Of a stretch of DNA of 64,000 bases, positions 18,543 through 27,541 are shown piece after piece (position 1 is the stretch's first letter; the number at the start of each line of letters is the position of its first letter). Origin of the DNA: Novosphingobium sp. Rr 2-17 (GTDB lineage Bacteria; Pseudomonadota; Alphaproteobacteria; Sphingomonadales; Sphingomonadaceae); assembly GCF_000272475.1 (NCBI RefSeq), contig NZ_AKFJ01000007.1:1-64000 (forward strand), written 5' to 3'. The notes below the pieces were generated by a model. The model searched no databases. It saw nothing but the letters and a program-made list of their open reading frames with translations, and was not told the origin of the DNA. The position numbers were made by a program, and so were the translations under genes.

Positions 18543-19034
18543 ATGTCCCTGTTCAAGCGTTCCGGTTATTGGAAAGACGTCAGCCCGACCGGCATGGTCG
18601 CGGACTTCCGAGAAGTGTGGAAACAGGCGGGTCACAACCGCTGGCGCTTCGCTGCGGCGTCTGCTGCCTGCACCTTCGCCGTGTTCTACCTGATGAGCAC
18701 GCAAGAGGCGAAAGGCCCTCATCCGCCCCCCAAAGTGACCTACATCAGCGTGCTGAAGGCCCACCGGACCGACGCCGAGATCGCCGCCGAGAACGTCGAG
18801 ACCCAAAAGCGCAAGGAAGCGTGGGAGGCCGAAGTCGCTCGCCGCGAGAAGGACGTGCAGGATATGTACAAGGCGGTCGGTCGCGCCTCGGGCATGGATG
18901 TCGACAAGATCGCCCGCGAGGCCGAAGTGGAAAACGCCGCGCGTGAGAAGGCCGAGAACGCCAAGGCCGCAGCCCTGGTAAAACGAAACGCCGCTGAAAA
19001 GTTCAAGGCCGATCAGGAGCCCTCCGCCCAGTGA
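18543..19034 (+). CDS. Single-span membrane protein with charged coiled-coil tail
   Basis: I do not recognise a named family. The 163-residue protein has a basic N terminus, one membrane segment at about residues 33-52 ([20 protein letters not shown]) and then a strongly charged, Ala/Glu/Lys-rich helix (about 75-163) likely to be a coiled coil. The topology would put the tail in the periplasm. Its stop overlaps the ribD start, so it is coupled to riboflavin synthesis by position. Similar small proteins occur before ribD in sphingomonads as far as I recall, but with no role assigned. Confidence 0.75.
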   Translation: MSLFKRSGYWKDVSPTGMVADFREVWKQAGHNRWRFAAASAACTFAVFYLMSTQEAKGPHPPPKVTYISVLKAHRTDAEIAAENVETQKRKEAWEAEVARREKDVQDMYKAVGRASGMDVDKIAREAEVENAAREKAENAKAAALVKRNAAEKFKADQEPSAQ

Positions 19035-20005
19035 GCGACGACGCGCGCTGGCTTGCGGCAAGCGCCGCGCTGGCCGCCCGCGCGCGTCCTCTCAGCCGAC
19101 CCAACCCCGGCGTCGGCGCCATCGTGGTGAAGCAAGGGCGCGTCGTGGCTCGCGGCTGGACCCAGCCGGGAGGCCGCCCCCATGCCGAAGCGATGGCGCT
19201 GAAAGCGGCTGGAGACGCGGCTAACGGCGCCACCCTGTATGTCTCCCTGGAGCCTTGCGCCCACGAATCAGTGCGCGGCCCATCGTGCGCCGATCTCATC
19301 GCCGCCTCGGGCATCGCCCGCGTCGTCGCCGACTGCATCGACCCTGACCCGCGCACCGCCGGCGCAGGCCTGGCCCGCATCCGCCGGGCCGGCATTGCTG
19401 CCGAGCACCTGCCCTCGCCAGCCTGCGAACGCAGCTTGTCGGGCTACCTCATCGCCAAGCGTCTGGGCCGGCCCGAAGTCACGCTCAAGCTGGCGCTGTC
19501 GCTCGATGGCTGCATCGCCCTGACGAATGGCGAAAGCCAGTGGATCACCGGCCCGCAAGCGCGCGCGCATACCCATGCGATGCGCGCCCAGGCGGATGCG
19601 ATCCTCGTCGGCGGCGGCACCTTGCGCGCGGATTCCCCCCGCCTCGACGTGCGCCTGCCCGGTCTGGAAGGCCGCAGCCCGGAGCGCTGGGTACTGACCC
19701 ACGGTACCGCGCCCGAGGGCTGGCACGCCCTGCCCTCTCCCGAGGAGATCGCTACCATGGCAGGGGTGCAATATCTGTTCGTAGAAGGCGGCGCGGGCGC
19801 GGCCAGTGCTTTCCTCGCCGCCGGCCTCGTCGATCGCCTGCTGATTTACCGCGCGCCGATCCTGCTGGGGGGACGTCCTGCGCTGGCGGACATCGGCCTC
19901 ACCGCGCTGGCGCAGGCGCATGGGCACTGGCACATGACCGAGCGCCGACAGCTTGGCAGCGACACGCTGGAAGTCTACGAGGCGACCCCATGTTCACCGG
20001 AATAG
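19031..20005 (+). CDS. ribD: RibD, bifunctional riboflavin deaminase/reductase
   Basis: Catalyses two riboflavin steps: deamination of the pyrimidine ring and NADPH-dependent reduction of the ribosyl side chain. The deaminase zinc site is HAEAM and [13 protein letters not shown] in the first 80 residues; the reductase domain begins at about 145 ([16 protein letters not shown]) and has [19 protein letters not shown] and [11 protein letters not shown]. At 324 residues it is a little shorter than the typical 350-370. It starts with GTG inside the end of the preceding gene and overlaps ribE by 16 bases. Confidence 0.95.
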   Translation: MSDDARWLAASAALAARARPLSRPNPGVGAIVVKQGRVVARGWTQPGGRPHAEAMALKAAGDAANGATLYVSLEPCAHESVRGPSCADLIAASGIARVVADCIDPDPRTAGAGLARIRRAGIAAEHLPSPACERSLSGYLIAKRLGRPEVTLKLALSLDGCIALTNGESQWITGPQARAHTHAMRAQADAILVGGGTLRADSPRLDVRLPGLEGRSPERWVLTHGTAPEGWHALPSPEEIATMAGVQYLFVEGGAGAASAFLAAGLVDRLLIYRAPILLGGRPALADIGLTALAQAHGHWHMTERRQLGSDTLEVYEATPCSPE

Positions 20006-20640
20006 TCACTGCCGTCGGCACGATCCGCGAAGCCCGCAAGACCGGCGACTTGCGCGCCGTCATCGCCTGTCCCTACGATGCTGCCGGCATCGCCATCGGC
20101 GCCTCGATCGCGTGCTCGGGCGTCTGCCTGACCGTGATCGATAAAGGCGGCGCACCGGGGGGTGGCGGCGCACAGGAGGGCAGCGAGGCGGGCGACGCCT
20201 GGTTCGCGGTTCAGATCTCCGCCGAAAGCATCGCGCGCACGGTGCCGGGCCGCTGGAAAGAGGGCAGCCGGCTGAACCTGGAAACCGCGCTGAAGCTGGG
20301 CGATGAACTGGGCGGCCACATCGTCACGGGCCACGTGGATGGCGTCGGCACGGTGGTGAGCATCACGCCGGAAGGCGATTCGCGCCGTTTCGTCATCGCC
20401 GCGCCCCAAGACCTCGCACCTTACCTCGCGCCGAAAGGCTCGATCACGGTCGACGGCGTCTCGCTAACCGTGAATGACGTTTCGGACGAGCCCGACGGCA
20501 CCTGCCACTTCACCCTCAACATCATCCCCCACACCGCCGAAGTGACGACGTTGGGCGCGCTGACGCCCCAGGACAGCGTGAACCTCGAGATCGACGTGCT
20601 GGCTCGCTACCTCCAACGGATGCAATCACTGCGGGGGTGA
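19990..20640 (+). CDS. ribE: Riboflavin synthase alpha chain
   Basis: Dismutates two 6,7-dimethyl-8-ribityllumazine molecules to riboflavin. The 216-residue protein starts [12 protein letters not shown] and has the two lumazine-binding repeats, seen as IACSGVCLTV (first) and ITVDGVSLTVNDV (second), with GDELGGHIVTGHVDG between. Odd feature: a Gly/Ala-rich insert of about 18 residues (after VIDKG) lengthens a loop of the first repeat. The ATG at 19990 lies inside the 3' end of ribD. No FMN riboswitch is seen before this gene or ribD. Confidence 0.95.
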   Translation: MFTGIVTAVGTIREARKTGDLRAVIACPYDAAGIAIGASIACSGVCLTVIDKGGAPGGGGAQEGSEAGDAWFAVQISAESIARTVPGRWKEGSRLNLETALKLGDELGGHIVTGHVDGVGTVVSITPEGDSRRFVIAAPQDLAPYLAPKGSITVDGVSLTVNDVSDEPDGTCHFTLNIIPHTAEVTTLGALTPQDSVNLEIDVLARYLQRMQSLRG

Positions 20641-20719
20641 CGCGGGCACAGGAAGCTTCGGCGAACCGGGCACCGCTGCTGGGACTAAACCACTAGGAAC
20701 TGGCGAAGTCGCTCGCTGC

Positions 20720-21565
20720 TCAGCCCAGTGCCTTGTCCAGCATAGCCGCCAGCCGCAGCCCGGCGCGTTCGATGCGTTCGTCGATAACGGGTATGGCCTG
20801 TTCGATTGCAGCGTTGTTCCAGACGATCTTCTGGTTCTCCTTCACGTCGCAAGGCAGCTTGCCGCCGAAGGCCAGCGGATAGAGGAAGTCGCGGCTGATT
20901 TCGTAGCTCTCGCGTGCCCAGTCTTCCGTCCCGCCCGTGGCGAGCGCGGCCTTTTCGGCCTTGCTGTAGACGCGCACCAGTGGCGGACGCGCCGAGGTGA
21001 TCGCACGTTCGGCCAGCACGCCGTCCCAGATCGAATGCAGGTTACGGCCTGGCGCGATGCCATAGTCAGCCTTCACCGCGTTGCCGCCCTGGTCTTCGTT
21101 CTCGCCGATATGCAAAGGCTGATGCACGTCGCCGACGAAGTGGACGAGAAAGGCCAGCGCCTCCAGCCGCAAGACCGGCGCCAGCTTGCGGTCGGCCAGC
21201 AACTTGGCATCGCGATCGATCTGGGCGGTTGCGCAATTGCCATCCCGGCAGTTCGCCTTGAGGTTGAACGTGCCGCAGACCGGCTGGTCATGGTAATGCC
21301 ACGAGTTCTGGTAGGCCCAGCGCCAGCGCTCGCCCTTGATACAGTCGGGCCAGGTCGACGCATCCTCGATCGTGCTCATCTTGCACTGCGGCGTGTCGAT
21401 CTCGGCCTGGTGGGCCAGGAGGCGACGGATCGCCGCGCGGGTGCCCGGCTGGACGTTCGCGAACGCGATAGCGCCCACCGTGCGGTGCCCCAGGCTCCCC
21501 CAGGCGAATACAGGCGTGGAAACCAGGGCGGACAAAGCCGCCAGGATCAGCAGAAGCTTGCGCAT
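20720..21565 (-). CDS. Exported S1/P1-type zinc nuclease
   Basis: A 281-residue periplasmic or secreted nuclease that cleaves single-stranded nucleic acids and removes 3'-phosphates. The signal peptide ends at VFA, so the mature protein starts with Trp in WGSLGHR; in P1 nuclease this N-terminal Trp itself binds zinc, which supports the chosen start and cleavage. Other zinc ligands are in WHYHDQP and HFVGDVHQPLHIGENEDQGGN. I start at ATG 21565, with a weak GAG before it; an ATG two codons earlier is possible. The GST gene ends 20 bases upstream of this start. Confidence 0.92.
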   Translation of the reverse strand: MRKLLLILAALSALVSTPVFAWGSLGHRTVGAIAFANVQPGTRAAIRRLLAHQAEIDTPQCKMSTIEDASTWPDCIKGERWRWAYQNSWHYHDQPVCGTFNLKANCRDGNCATAQIDRDAKLLADRKLAPVLRLEALAFLVHFVGDVHQPLHIGENEDQGGNAVKADYGIAPGRNLHSIWDGVLAERAITSARPPLVRVYSKAEKAALATGGTEDWARESYEISRDFLYPLAFGGKLPCDVKENQKIVWNNAAIEQAIPVIDERIERAGLRLAAMLDKALG

Positions 21566-21585
21566 TATCATCTCGATCGCCGCCC

Positions 21586-22251
21586 TCAGGTTACCGGAGT
21601 CTCGAACTGTTGGATAACCCATTCCTCGCTAGCGGCGGCGGCGATCCAGGCTTGCATCCATTCATGCTCCCACACGGCTTCCATGTAGGCCTGCGCGAAG
21701 CCGGGCACACCGATGCCGTAAGTCAGGAACCGGCTGACGATCGGCGCGTAGATGAGGTCCGCCGCACCGAAGGCGCCGAACAGAAACGGTCCGCCCTTGC
21801 CGAAGCGCGCCCGCGCCTCTGCCCACAGGGTGAGGATGCGCACGATGTCCGCTCGAACCTCGCCGTCCAGTTGGATGCCTTGCACCCGTGCCCGGATGTT
21901 CATCGGGCACGCTCGCCGCAGCGGCAGGTAGCTGGAGTGCATTTCCGCCACCATCGAGCGCGCCATCGCCCGCGCATCGTCGGCCTTGGGCCAGAAGCGG
22001 TCGCGACCGACTTTGTCGGCGAGGTATTCGATGATCGCCAGACTGTCCCACACCACCGCGTCGCCATCCCACAGGATCGGCACTTTGCCGTGGCTGGGCG
22101 CGAGGTCGTCGGAGCTGCGCTTGAACGCATCCCATTCCTCGCCATACAGCGGGACGGTGATCTCTTCGAAGGGCAGGCCCGATTGCTTGGCTGCGAGCCA
22201 GGCGCGCAGCGACCAGCTCGAATAATTCTTGTTGCCGATGATCAGCTTCAC
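21586..22251 (-). CDS. Glutathione S-transferase family protein
   Basis: A 221-residue cytosolic GST. The N-terminal thioredoxin-like domain carries LIIGNKNYSSWSLRAWL, with the Ser/Tyr that activates glutathione, and KVPILWDGDAVVWDSLAIIEYLADK, where the cis-Pro and DS contact glutathione. An all-helical domain follows. GTG at 22251 is preferred over a TTG ten codons upstream because GGAGA lies in front of it and the family starts there. Substrate unknown. Confidence 0.9.
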   Translation of the reverse strand: MKLIIGNKNYSSWSLRAWLAAKQSGLPFEEITVPLYGEEWDAFKRSSDDLAPSHGKVPILWDGDAVVWDSLAIIEYLADKVGRDRFWPKADDARAMARSMVAEMHSSYLPLRRACPMNIRARVQGIQLDGEVRADIVRILTLWAEARARFGKGGPFLFGAFGAADLIYAPIVSRFLTYGIGVPGFAQAYMEAVWEHEWMQAWIAAAASEEWVIQQFETPVT

Positions 22252-22326
22252 GGGTGGGGGAATCTCCGTTGGGCGAGCCAAACGGCCTAGTGGCTGGGAC
22301 GCGGGCTGTCGAGGACGTAGCGTTGG

Positions 22327-23328
22327 TTAGAACAGCCGCGTCAGCAGGTAAAACGCCGCGCCCACCGCCGCGCTGGCCGGGATCGTGATGAACCACGCCA
22401 CGATCACTCGGCTGGCGACGGACCACCGCACCGCGCTGGCCCGCCGGGCGGCGCCGGTGCCGACCACCGCGCCAGTGATCGCATGCGTCGTCGAAACCGG
22501 GATACCCATGGCGCTGGCGCCGAACACCACGATCGAACCGGCGGTAGAGGCGCAAAAGCCCGAGTGGTGATTGAGCTTGGTCAGCTTGGACCCCATCGTC
22601 TTGATGATCTTCCACCCGCCAGAAAGCGTGCCCAGCGAGATCGCGGTATAGCACGAGAGAACCACCCAGTTCGGCACATGGAAGCCGCCGGACAAGTGCC
22701 CGGTCGAATAGAGCAGCACCGCGATGATCCCCATCGTCTTCTGCGCGTCGTTACCACCGTGGCTGATCGAATAGGCCGCGCTGGAAAACAAGTGCAGCGT
22801 CTTGAAGATGCCGTTGGACTGGCGCGGGCTGGAGCCGCGAAACAGCCAGCTCGTGATCAGCATCAGCAGCATCGCCAGGATAAATCCCAGTATCGGCGAC
22901 ACGAAGATCGCCGCCACCGTCTTGGTCGTGCCCGAGCTTTCCACCACGCCGAAGCCGCCGTGCGCGATGCCCGCGCCCAGCAGACCGCCGATCAAGGCGT
23001 GGCTGGAACTGGACGGGATACCCTTGAGCCAGGTCACCACGTTCCAGAACATTGCGCCTACCAGTGCGCCGAACACCACCGCGGGCGTGACCGCATCGAC
23101 CTGGATGATCCCCTTGCCCACCGTCTCGGCCACATGCAGCCCCATGATCCAGTAGGCCGCGAAGTTGCCGGCAGCGGCGAACAGCACGGCCAGGACCGGC
23201 GAAAGCAGCCGGGTCGCCACCACCGTGGCGATGGCATTGGCGGCATCGTGCAAGCCGTTCAGGAAATCGAACGCGAGCGCCAGCACAATGAGGCCGACAA
23301 GCAGCGGCAAGGCAAGAGTGTGGTCCAT
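22327..23328 (-). CDS. pit: PiT family inorganic phosphate transporter
   Basis: A low-affinity, proton- or cation-coupled phosphate transporter of the inner membrane, 333 residues with about nine to ten helices. The family repeats are visible: FDFLNGLHDAANAIATVVATRLLSP near the N terminus and SHGGNDAQKTMGIIAVLLYS plus GIPVSTTHAITGAVVG later. It lies ten bases after the NUDIX-DUF47 gene and is surely cotranscribed; DUF47 (PhoU-like) proteins are the usual accessory or regulatory partner of PiT. Metal-phosphate complexes may also be carried. Confidence 0.95.
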   Translation of the reverse strand: MDHTLALPLLVGLIVLALAFDFLNGLHDAANAIATVVATRLLSPVLAVLFAAAGNFAAYWIMGLHVAETVGKGIIQVDAVTPAVVFGALVGAMFWNVVTWLKGIPSSSSHALIGGLLGAGIAHGGFGVVESSGTTKTVAAIFVSPILGFILAMLLMLITSWLFRGSSPRQSNGIFKTLHLFSSAAYSISHGGNDAQKTMGIIAVLLYSTGHLSGGFHVPNWVVLSCYTAISLGTLSGGWKIIKTMGSKLTKLNHHSGFCASTAGSIVVFGASAMGIPVSTTHAITGAVVGTGAARRASAVRWSVASRVIVAWFITIPASAAVGAAFYLLTRLF

Positions 23329-23338
23329 CGGGCCTGGA

Positions 23339-24460
23339 TCAGGCGTGGTCGATCACGAGACCATCGATCTCGTTGGCCAGATCCTCGAAGCGATCGACCA
23401 CCCGCTCCAGTCGCTTGAACATCTCCTGACGCACGAAGAAGTGCATCGGGTCTTTCAGATCGGCCTTGAACAAGCGCTTGAGGCCCGCGGCGTGGATCTC
23501 GTCGGCATGGCCTTCCATGCGGACGAGCCGCTCGGTCAATTCGTGCAGGCGGTGGCCGTTGTCGGCGACCTTGCGCAGCAGCGGCATGATTTCGGCGGTC
23601 AGCCGCGCGGCATCGACGATGATCGCAGCCATGTCGCGCATCTCCGGCTCGAACTCGATGACTTCGTACAAATCCGAGGCGTTGGCGGTGTGCTGCATCT
23701 CGTCGATGGCATCGTCCATCACGCTGATGAGGCTGGTGATCGCGGAGCGATCGAACGGCGTCAGGAAGCTGCGGCGCACCGTCTGCAACACTTCGCGGGT
23801 GATGTCGTCGGCGTCGTGCTCGCGCTCCTCGATCTCGCGGATATGCTGGGCACGCCCGGGGCCACCTTGGGCCAGGCGCGCCAACGCATCGGCGCCGGCG
23901 ACCAGGGTGGCAGCCTGCTTTTCGAACAGATCGAAGAAATTGCCCTGTTCGGGCAGCAGCTTCTGGAACCAGGCGAACATCGTATTGACCCCTGTCTTGT
24001 CGGCCATGGCGCCGATCAGCCGTGCGGGACTGGAAGCGGCGCGAAACTCGCGCGCGCCGAAGGAACGGATAAGCGCGCGAAGATCGGGCTCATCGACGGC
24101 GGTGGCGGCATCGGCGAGCGAAAACCAGCGGCGCTCGCGCTGGTGCTGCTCGTCCCAGGTCTCCAGCTCGTCGGTGACGGCGAAGGGATAGACGTCCACG
24201 TCCGCCCACACCGAAGCGCCGGAATTGCGCTGCTTGCGATAACGGTACGAACCCAGCGGCACCGGGCACGTCGCACCCAGCACGCCGGCCTCTTCCTCCG
24301 CCTCCTGGGAAGCGGCGGCGTGCGGCGGCAGCCCCTTCATCAACCCGCCCTTGGGAATGACCCAACGGCGCGATTGGCGCGAGGTGATGAGCAGGATCTG
24401 GATCGGTGCATCGACCGCGTTGCTCAACGTGCGATAGGGAAGAACGGCAATCTGGCGCAT
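23339..24460 (-). CDS. NUDIX hydrolase fused to DUF47 (PhoU-like) PiT accessory
   Basis: One uninterrupted frame of 373 residues joins two domains. Residues 1-150 are a NUDIX hydrolase of the DIPP-like alphaproteobacterial kind: its box runs from G38 and keeps E53, E56, E57 and G59, while the canonical first Glu is Leu44 and the Arg is Gln52. Residues 161-373 are a complete DUF47/PhoU-like domain starting MFAWFQKLLPEQGNFFDLFEKQ. The pit gene follows after ten bases. An internal ATG at 23980 with AGGGG eight bases upstream could also make the DUF47 part alone. The fusion suggests that a nucleotide- or polyphosphate-type signal is tied to phosphate uptake; this is inference. A lost stop codon or sequencing error in the linker should be kept in mind. 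Confidence 0.85.
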   Translation of the reverse strand: MRQIAVLPYRTLSNAVDAPIQILLITSRQSRRWVIPKGGLMKGLPPHAAASQEAEEEAGVLGATCPVPLGSYRYRKQRNSGASVWADVDVYPFAVTDELETWDEQHQRERRWFSLADAATAVDEPDLRALIRSFGAREFRAASSPARLIGAMADKTGVNTMFAWFQKLLPEQGNFFDLFEKQAATLVAGADALARLAQGGPGRAQHIREIEEREHDADDITREVLQTVRRSFLTPFDRSAITSLISVMDDAIDEMQHTANASDLYEVIEFEPEMRDMAAIIVDAARLTAEIMPLLRKVADNGHRLHELTERLVRMEGHADEIHAAGLKRLFKADLKDPMHFFVRQEMFKRLERVVDRFEDLANEIDGLVIDHA

Positions 24461-24514
24461 CGGCGAGATCTCCTATCCTCCGCCACGGAAACGCGGCCCA
24501 TAGGGGAGCCGCAG

Positions 24515-24532
24515 TCGTCACGCAATCGTCAC
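24515..24532. promoter_or_regulatory. Candidate Pho-box-like direct repeat upstream of the pit operon
   Basis: On the plus strand TCGTCAC-gcaa-TCGTCAC is a perfect 7-bp direct repeat with a 4-bp spacer, the spacing of a PhoB box (CTGTCAT-N4-CTGTCAT), with five of seven bases of each half-site matching a GTCAC form. It lies 55-72 bases before the NUDIX-DUF47 start. The orientation is opposite to transcription, which is unusual, so confidence is modest. The rest of the 268-base gap 24461-24728 shows nothing I can name. Confidence 0.38.
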
Positions 24533-24728
24533 AAACCCCGCAAGTCCATTCGACTATCTACCCGGGGCGTCAGGAATTCGTTGCGAGACGGTGCGTTGTA
24601 TCTCAAGCAAACCGAATAACGGACCGGCTCGCGGCAAGTTCCGCATCTACCCTTACCTCGTCATTGACGAAGTGAGTGGGATGAAAGGACGGGGAAAGCC
24701 TCCCAGAACCCAGCCCCACCCCGCGTTC

Positions 24729-25373
24729 TCAGATCTCCGAATCGCCCAGCACCGCCGCGCGCAGTTCCTCGATCCCCAGACCCTTTTCCGAGCTGGTGAT
24801 GTGGACGTGCGGGAACGCGGCGGAATGCTTGCGTGCTTCGACCAAGGTCGCCGCGTGAACCGCTTCCAGTTCGCTGGCCTTGATTTTGTCCGCCTTGGTC
24901 AGCACCACGCGGTAACCGACCGCCGCCTCGTCGAGCATCTTCATCATTTCGACATCGACCGGCTTAACCCCGTGACGGGCATCGACCAGCACCAGCGTTC
25001 GCTTCAATTCAACCCGGCCGCGCAAGTAGTCGCGCACCAGTCGCCGCCACTGCTCGACCACTTTGGGCGGTGCTTTGGCGAAGCCATAGCCCGGCATGTC
25101 GACGAGGCGGAACTTGAGCGGCTCGCCCACGTCGAAGAAGTTCAGTTCCTGGGTGCGGCCCGGCGTAACCGAGGTGCGGGCGATCGCCTTGCGCCCGACA
25201 ATGGCGTTGAGCAGCGAGGACTTGCCCACGTTCGATCGACCGGAAAGCGCGATTTCGGGCACGTCCGGATTGGGCAGGAATTTGAGTTCCGGCGCGCTCT
25301 TGAGGAACGCGACCGGCCCGGCAAACAGCTTGCGCGCACGCTCGGTCAGTTCGATGATGTCAGTGTCGTTCAC
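24729..25373 (-). CDS. engB: EngB/YihA/YsxC ribosome-assembly GTPase
   Basis: A 214-residue essential GTPase for 50S subunit assembly. G motifs are GRSNVGKSSLLN (G1), TPGRTQELNFF (G2), DMPGYG (G3), TKADKI (G4) and TSSEKG (G5). It is the last gene of the rpmH-rnpA-yidD-yidC-engB run and its ATG overlaps the yidC stop (ATGA). This order is well known in alphaproteobacteria. Confidence 0.97.
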   Translation of the reverse strand: MNDTDIIELTERARKLFAGPVAFLKSAPELKFLPNPDVPEIALSGRSNVGKSSLLNAIVGRKAIARTSVTPGRTQELNFFDVGEPLKFRLVDMPGYGFAKAPPKVVEQWRRLVRDYLRGRVELKRTLVLVDARHGVKPVDVEMMKMLDEAAVGYRVVLTKADKIKASELEAVHAATLVEARKHSAAFPHVHITSSEKGLGIEELRAAVLGDSEI

Positions 25374-27211
25374 GCCTTGCTCTTCTCACGGTCGCTGGCG
25401 CGCGCCTTGTCCTGCACGTCCTTGGCCGCCTGCACCTTCAACTGCGGGTGGCGACTATAGAGGTACTGCTGCTGCGCGATCGCCAGGATGTTGGAGGTGA
25501 TCCAGTAGACCAGCAGGCCCGAAGCGAACGAGGCCATCACGAACATCATGAACCACGGCATCAGGTTCATGATCTGCTGCTGCGACGGGTCCATCTGCTG
25601 CGGGTTCAGCTTGAACTGCAGGAACATCGTGACGCCCAGGATCAGGGCCAGCACGCCGATGGCAAGGAAGCTGGGCGGCGTGAATGGCAGCAGGCCGAAC
25701 AAGTTCAGGATGTGCAGCGGATCGGGGGCGGACAAGTCCTTGATCCAGAAGACGAACGGCTGGTGGCGCATCTCGATCGCCAGCATCAGCGTCTTGTAGA
25801 GCGCGAAGAACACTGGGATCTGCAGCACCATCGGCAGGCAGCCTGCCATCGGGTTGACCTTCTCGCTCTTGTAGAGCGCCATGATCTCCTGCTGCTGGCG
25901 GGCCTTGTCTTCCTTGTAGCGTTCCTGGATCGCCTTCATCTTGGGCTGGATCGCCCGCATCGACGCCATGCTCTTGAAGCCGCGCTGGGCGACCGGGAAC
26001 ATCATGCCGCGCACGATCGCGGTCAACAGGATGATGGCGACGCCGAAGTTGCCGACCAGCTTGAACAGCGAAGTCAGCAGCCAGAAGATCGGCTTTTCGA
26101 ACCAGCGGAACCAACCCCAGTCGATCGCCAGGCCGAAGTTGGCGATCCCCTGCTTCTCGTAGGCGTCGAGCACATTGTGCTCCTTGGCGCCGGCGAAAAT
26201 GCGGGTGACTTGCGCCGCGCGCTGGCCCGGCTGGACCACCTTCTGGTCATAGACGAGATCGGCGCGGAAAATGTGATCGCTGAGCGCGCGGAACGTGCCC
26301 TTGGCTTGCGCTCCGGTCGGGATCAGCGCGGACATCCAGTAAACGTCAGTGAAGCCGATCCAGTCGGTCTGACCTTCCGGATTCACGATCTTGCTTTGAG
26401 CAACGTCGGAGCAAGTCGAGAAGAACGAGAACAACCCGCCCATGCACTTGTAGCTGATGTTGAATTTCACCGACTGGTCGAACGCGCCGATCGGGCCGGA
26501 GTGCAGGTTGAAGGTATCGACGCTGGCGGTCTCGTTGGTACGATTGACCAAGGCGAAAGGCTTGACCACCGCAGGGGCAGCGCCGCCGTTTTCGACCGCC
26601 TGCTCGGCGGTAATCATGTAGTTGTCGTCGATCTTGTACGTGATCGCATAGCGCTGGCCGGTGCCGTTGGCCCAGGTCAAGGTAACGGGCGTCGACGGCG
26701 TCAGCTTGGCTCCGGCAGGCGCTGTCCAGACAGTGCCGGCACCGGGTGCGGCGACGCCTTCGCTGACCCAGCCGACTTGCGCGAACTGCTGCGCCGGGGT
26801 TCCCGCGGGCGAGAACAAGCGCACTGGGCCGGAATTTTTATCCACCGTCTCACGGTGGCGGTTGAGCACGAGGTCATCGACGATCGCGCCGGTCAGGTTG
26901 ATCGAGCCGGAAAGCCCCGGCGCCGCGATCGGCACGCGGCCTGGCGATGCCAGCGCGGTCTTGAGATCCTGCGCCTCCAGCGCCACCTCGCCCGGATCGC
27001 GCAGGCCGCCCTCGCGCGTCGGCTTGGTCTGGCTGGCGGTGCTCTGCCCGGCTCCGGCCCCAGCTCCTGCATCGGCGCCGGTGTCGGCACTCGTCGCGAC
27101 GGGCTTGGGGTCGTTCGCGTGCGGGTAGAAATAGCCGACGCCGGCCTCCCACCCGAACAGCACGAGCGCGGTCAGTAAGACCGCCAGGATGATGTTGCGC
27201 TGGTTCTTCAC
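25370..27211 (-). CDS. yidC: YidC membrane protein insertase
   Basis: The inner-membrane insertase of the Oxa1 family, 613 residues. It has an N-terminal anchor (NIILAVLLTALVLFGWEAG), a large periplasmic beta-domain (about residues 50-350) preceded by a Gly/Ala/Thr-rich linker, and the five-helix core from about 355 (YKSEKVNPMAGCLPMVLQIPVFFALYKTL region) with a basic tail. GTG at 27211 is preferred because AGGAA lies seven bases upstream and the family starts VKNQRN; an earlier in-frame ATG at 27250 adds only 13 atypical residues. It is coupled to engB. Confidence 0.97.
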   Translation of the reverse strand: MKNQRNIILAVLLTALVLFGWEAGVGYFYPHANDPKPVATSADTGADAGAGAGAGQSTASQTKPTREGGLRDPGEVALEAQDLKTALASPGRVPIAAPGLSGSINLTGAIVDDLVLNRHRETVDKNSGPVRLFSPAGTPAQQFAQVGWVSEGVAAPGAGTVWTAPAGAKLTPSTPVTLTWANGTGQRYAITYKIDDNYMITAEQAVENGGAAPAVVKPFALVNRTNETASVDTFNLHSGPIGAFDQSVKFNISYKCMGGLFSFFSTCSDVAQSKIVNPEGQTDWIGFTDVYWMSALIPTGAQAKGTFRALSDHIFRADLVYDQKVVQPGQRAAQVTRIFAGAKEHNVLDAYEKQGIANFGLAIDWGWFRWFEKPIFWLLTSLFKLVGNFGVAIILLTAIVRGMMFPVAQRGFKSMASMRAIQPKMKAIQERYKEDKARQQQEIMALYKSEKVNPMAGCLPMVLQIPVFFALYKTLMLAIEMRHQPFVFWIKDLSAPDPLHILNLFGLLPFTPPSFLAIGVLALILGVTMFLQFKLNPQQMDPSQQQIMNLMPWFMMFVMASFASGLLVYWITSNILAIAQQQYLYSRHPQLKVQAAKDVQDKARASDREKSKA

Positions 27212-27283
27212 GAAGGCTTTCCTGTCGTAATCCCGTGGGCGGCGCGGCAAAGTGCGCGCCGCAAAAGTGCGAATCGGCCGTAT

Positions 27284-27541
27284 TCAGTCCGGTACGGGGT
27301 CATAGCCGTGCCCCCCCCACGGTTGGCAGCGCAATAGACGCCAGAACGCCAGCCATCCACCCTTAATCGCACCATGCCGTCGGACGGCCTCAATCGCGTA
27401 TTGCGAGCACGACGGCGAGTAGCGGCAGGTCGGCGGCATGATCCGCGACGGCCCCAATTGCCAGGCCCTAGCGATACCGATCAGCAAGAGCCCTGGGAGT
27501 GAGACAACGAGGGCAAAGGCGCGCTTGACGATACCCGTCAC
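27284..27541 (-). CDS. yidD: YidD membrane protein insertion efficiency factor
   Basis: An 85-residue peripheral inner-membrane protein that helps YidC-dependent insertion. The signature [19 protein letters not shown] and [10 protein letters not shown] are intact, after an amphipathic N terminus. Its ATG overlaps the rnpA stop (ATGA), and yidC follows after 72 bases. Confidence 0.96.
   Translation of the reverse strand: MTGIVKRAFALVVSLPGLLLIGIARAWQLGPSRIMPPTCRYSPSCSQYAIEAVRRHGAIKGGWLAFWRLLRCQPWGGHGYDPVPD

Noticed and set aside
18510-19034. FMN riboswitch for the riboflavin genes
   Set aside because: The space before ribD is coding and the 33-base gap before that gene is too short for an RFN element.
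23165-24619. Plus-strand open frame of 484 codons opposite pit and the NUDIX-DUF47 gene
   Set aside because: Antisense to two well-supported coding regions and without any domain.
25448-27178. Plus-strand open frame of 576 codons opposite yidC
   Set aside because: It is antisense to a clear yidC; the His/Asp/Gln-rich translation has no domain. High GC keeps antisense frames open.
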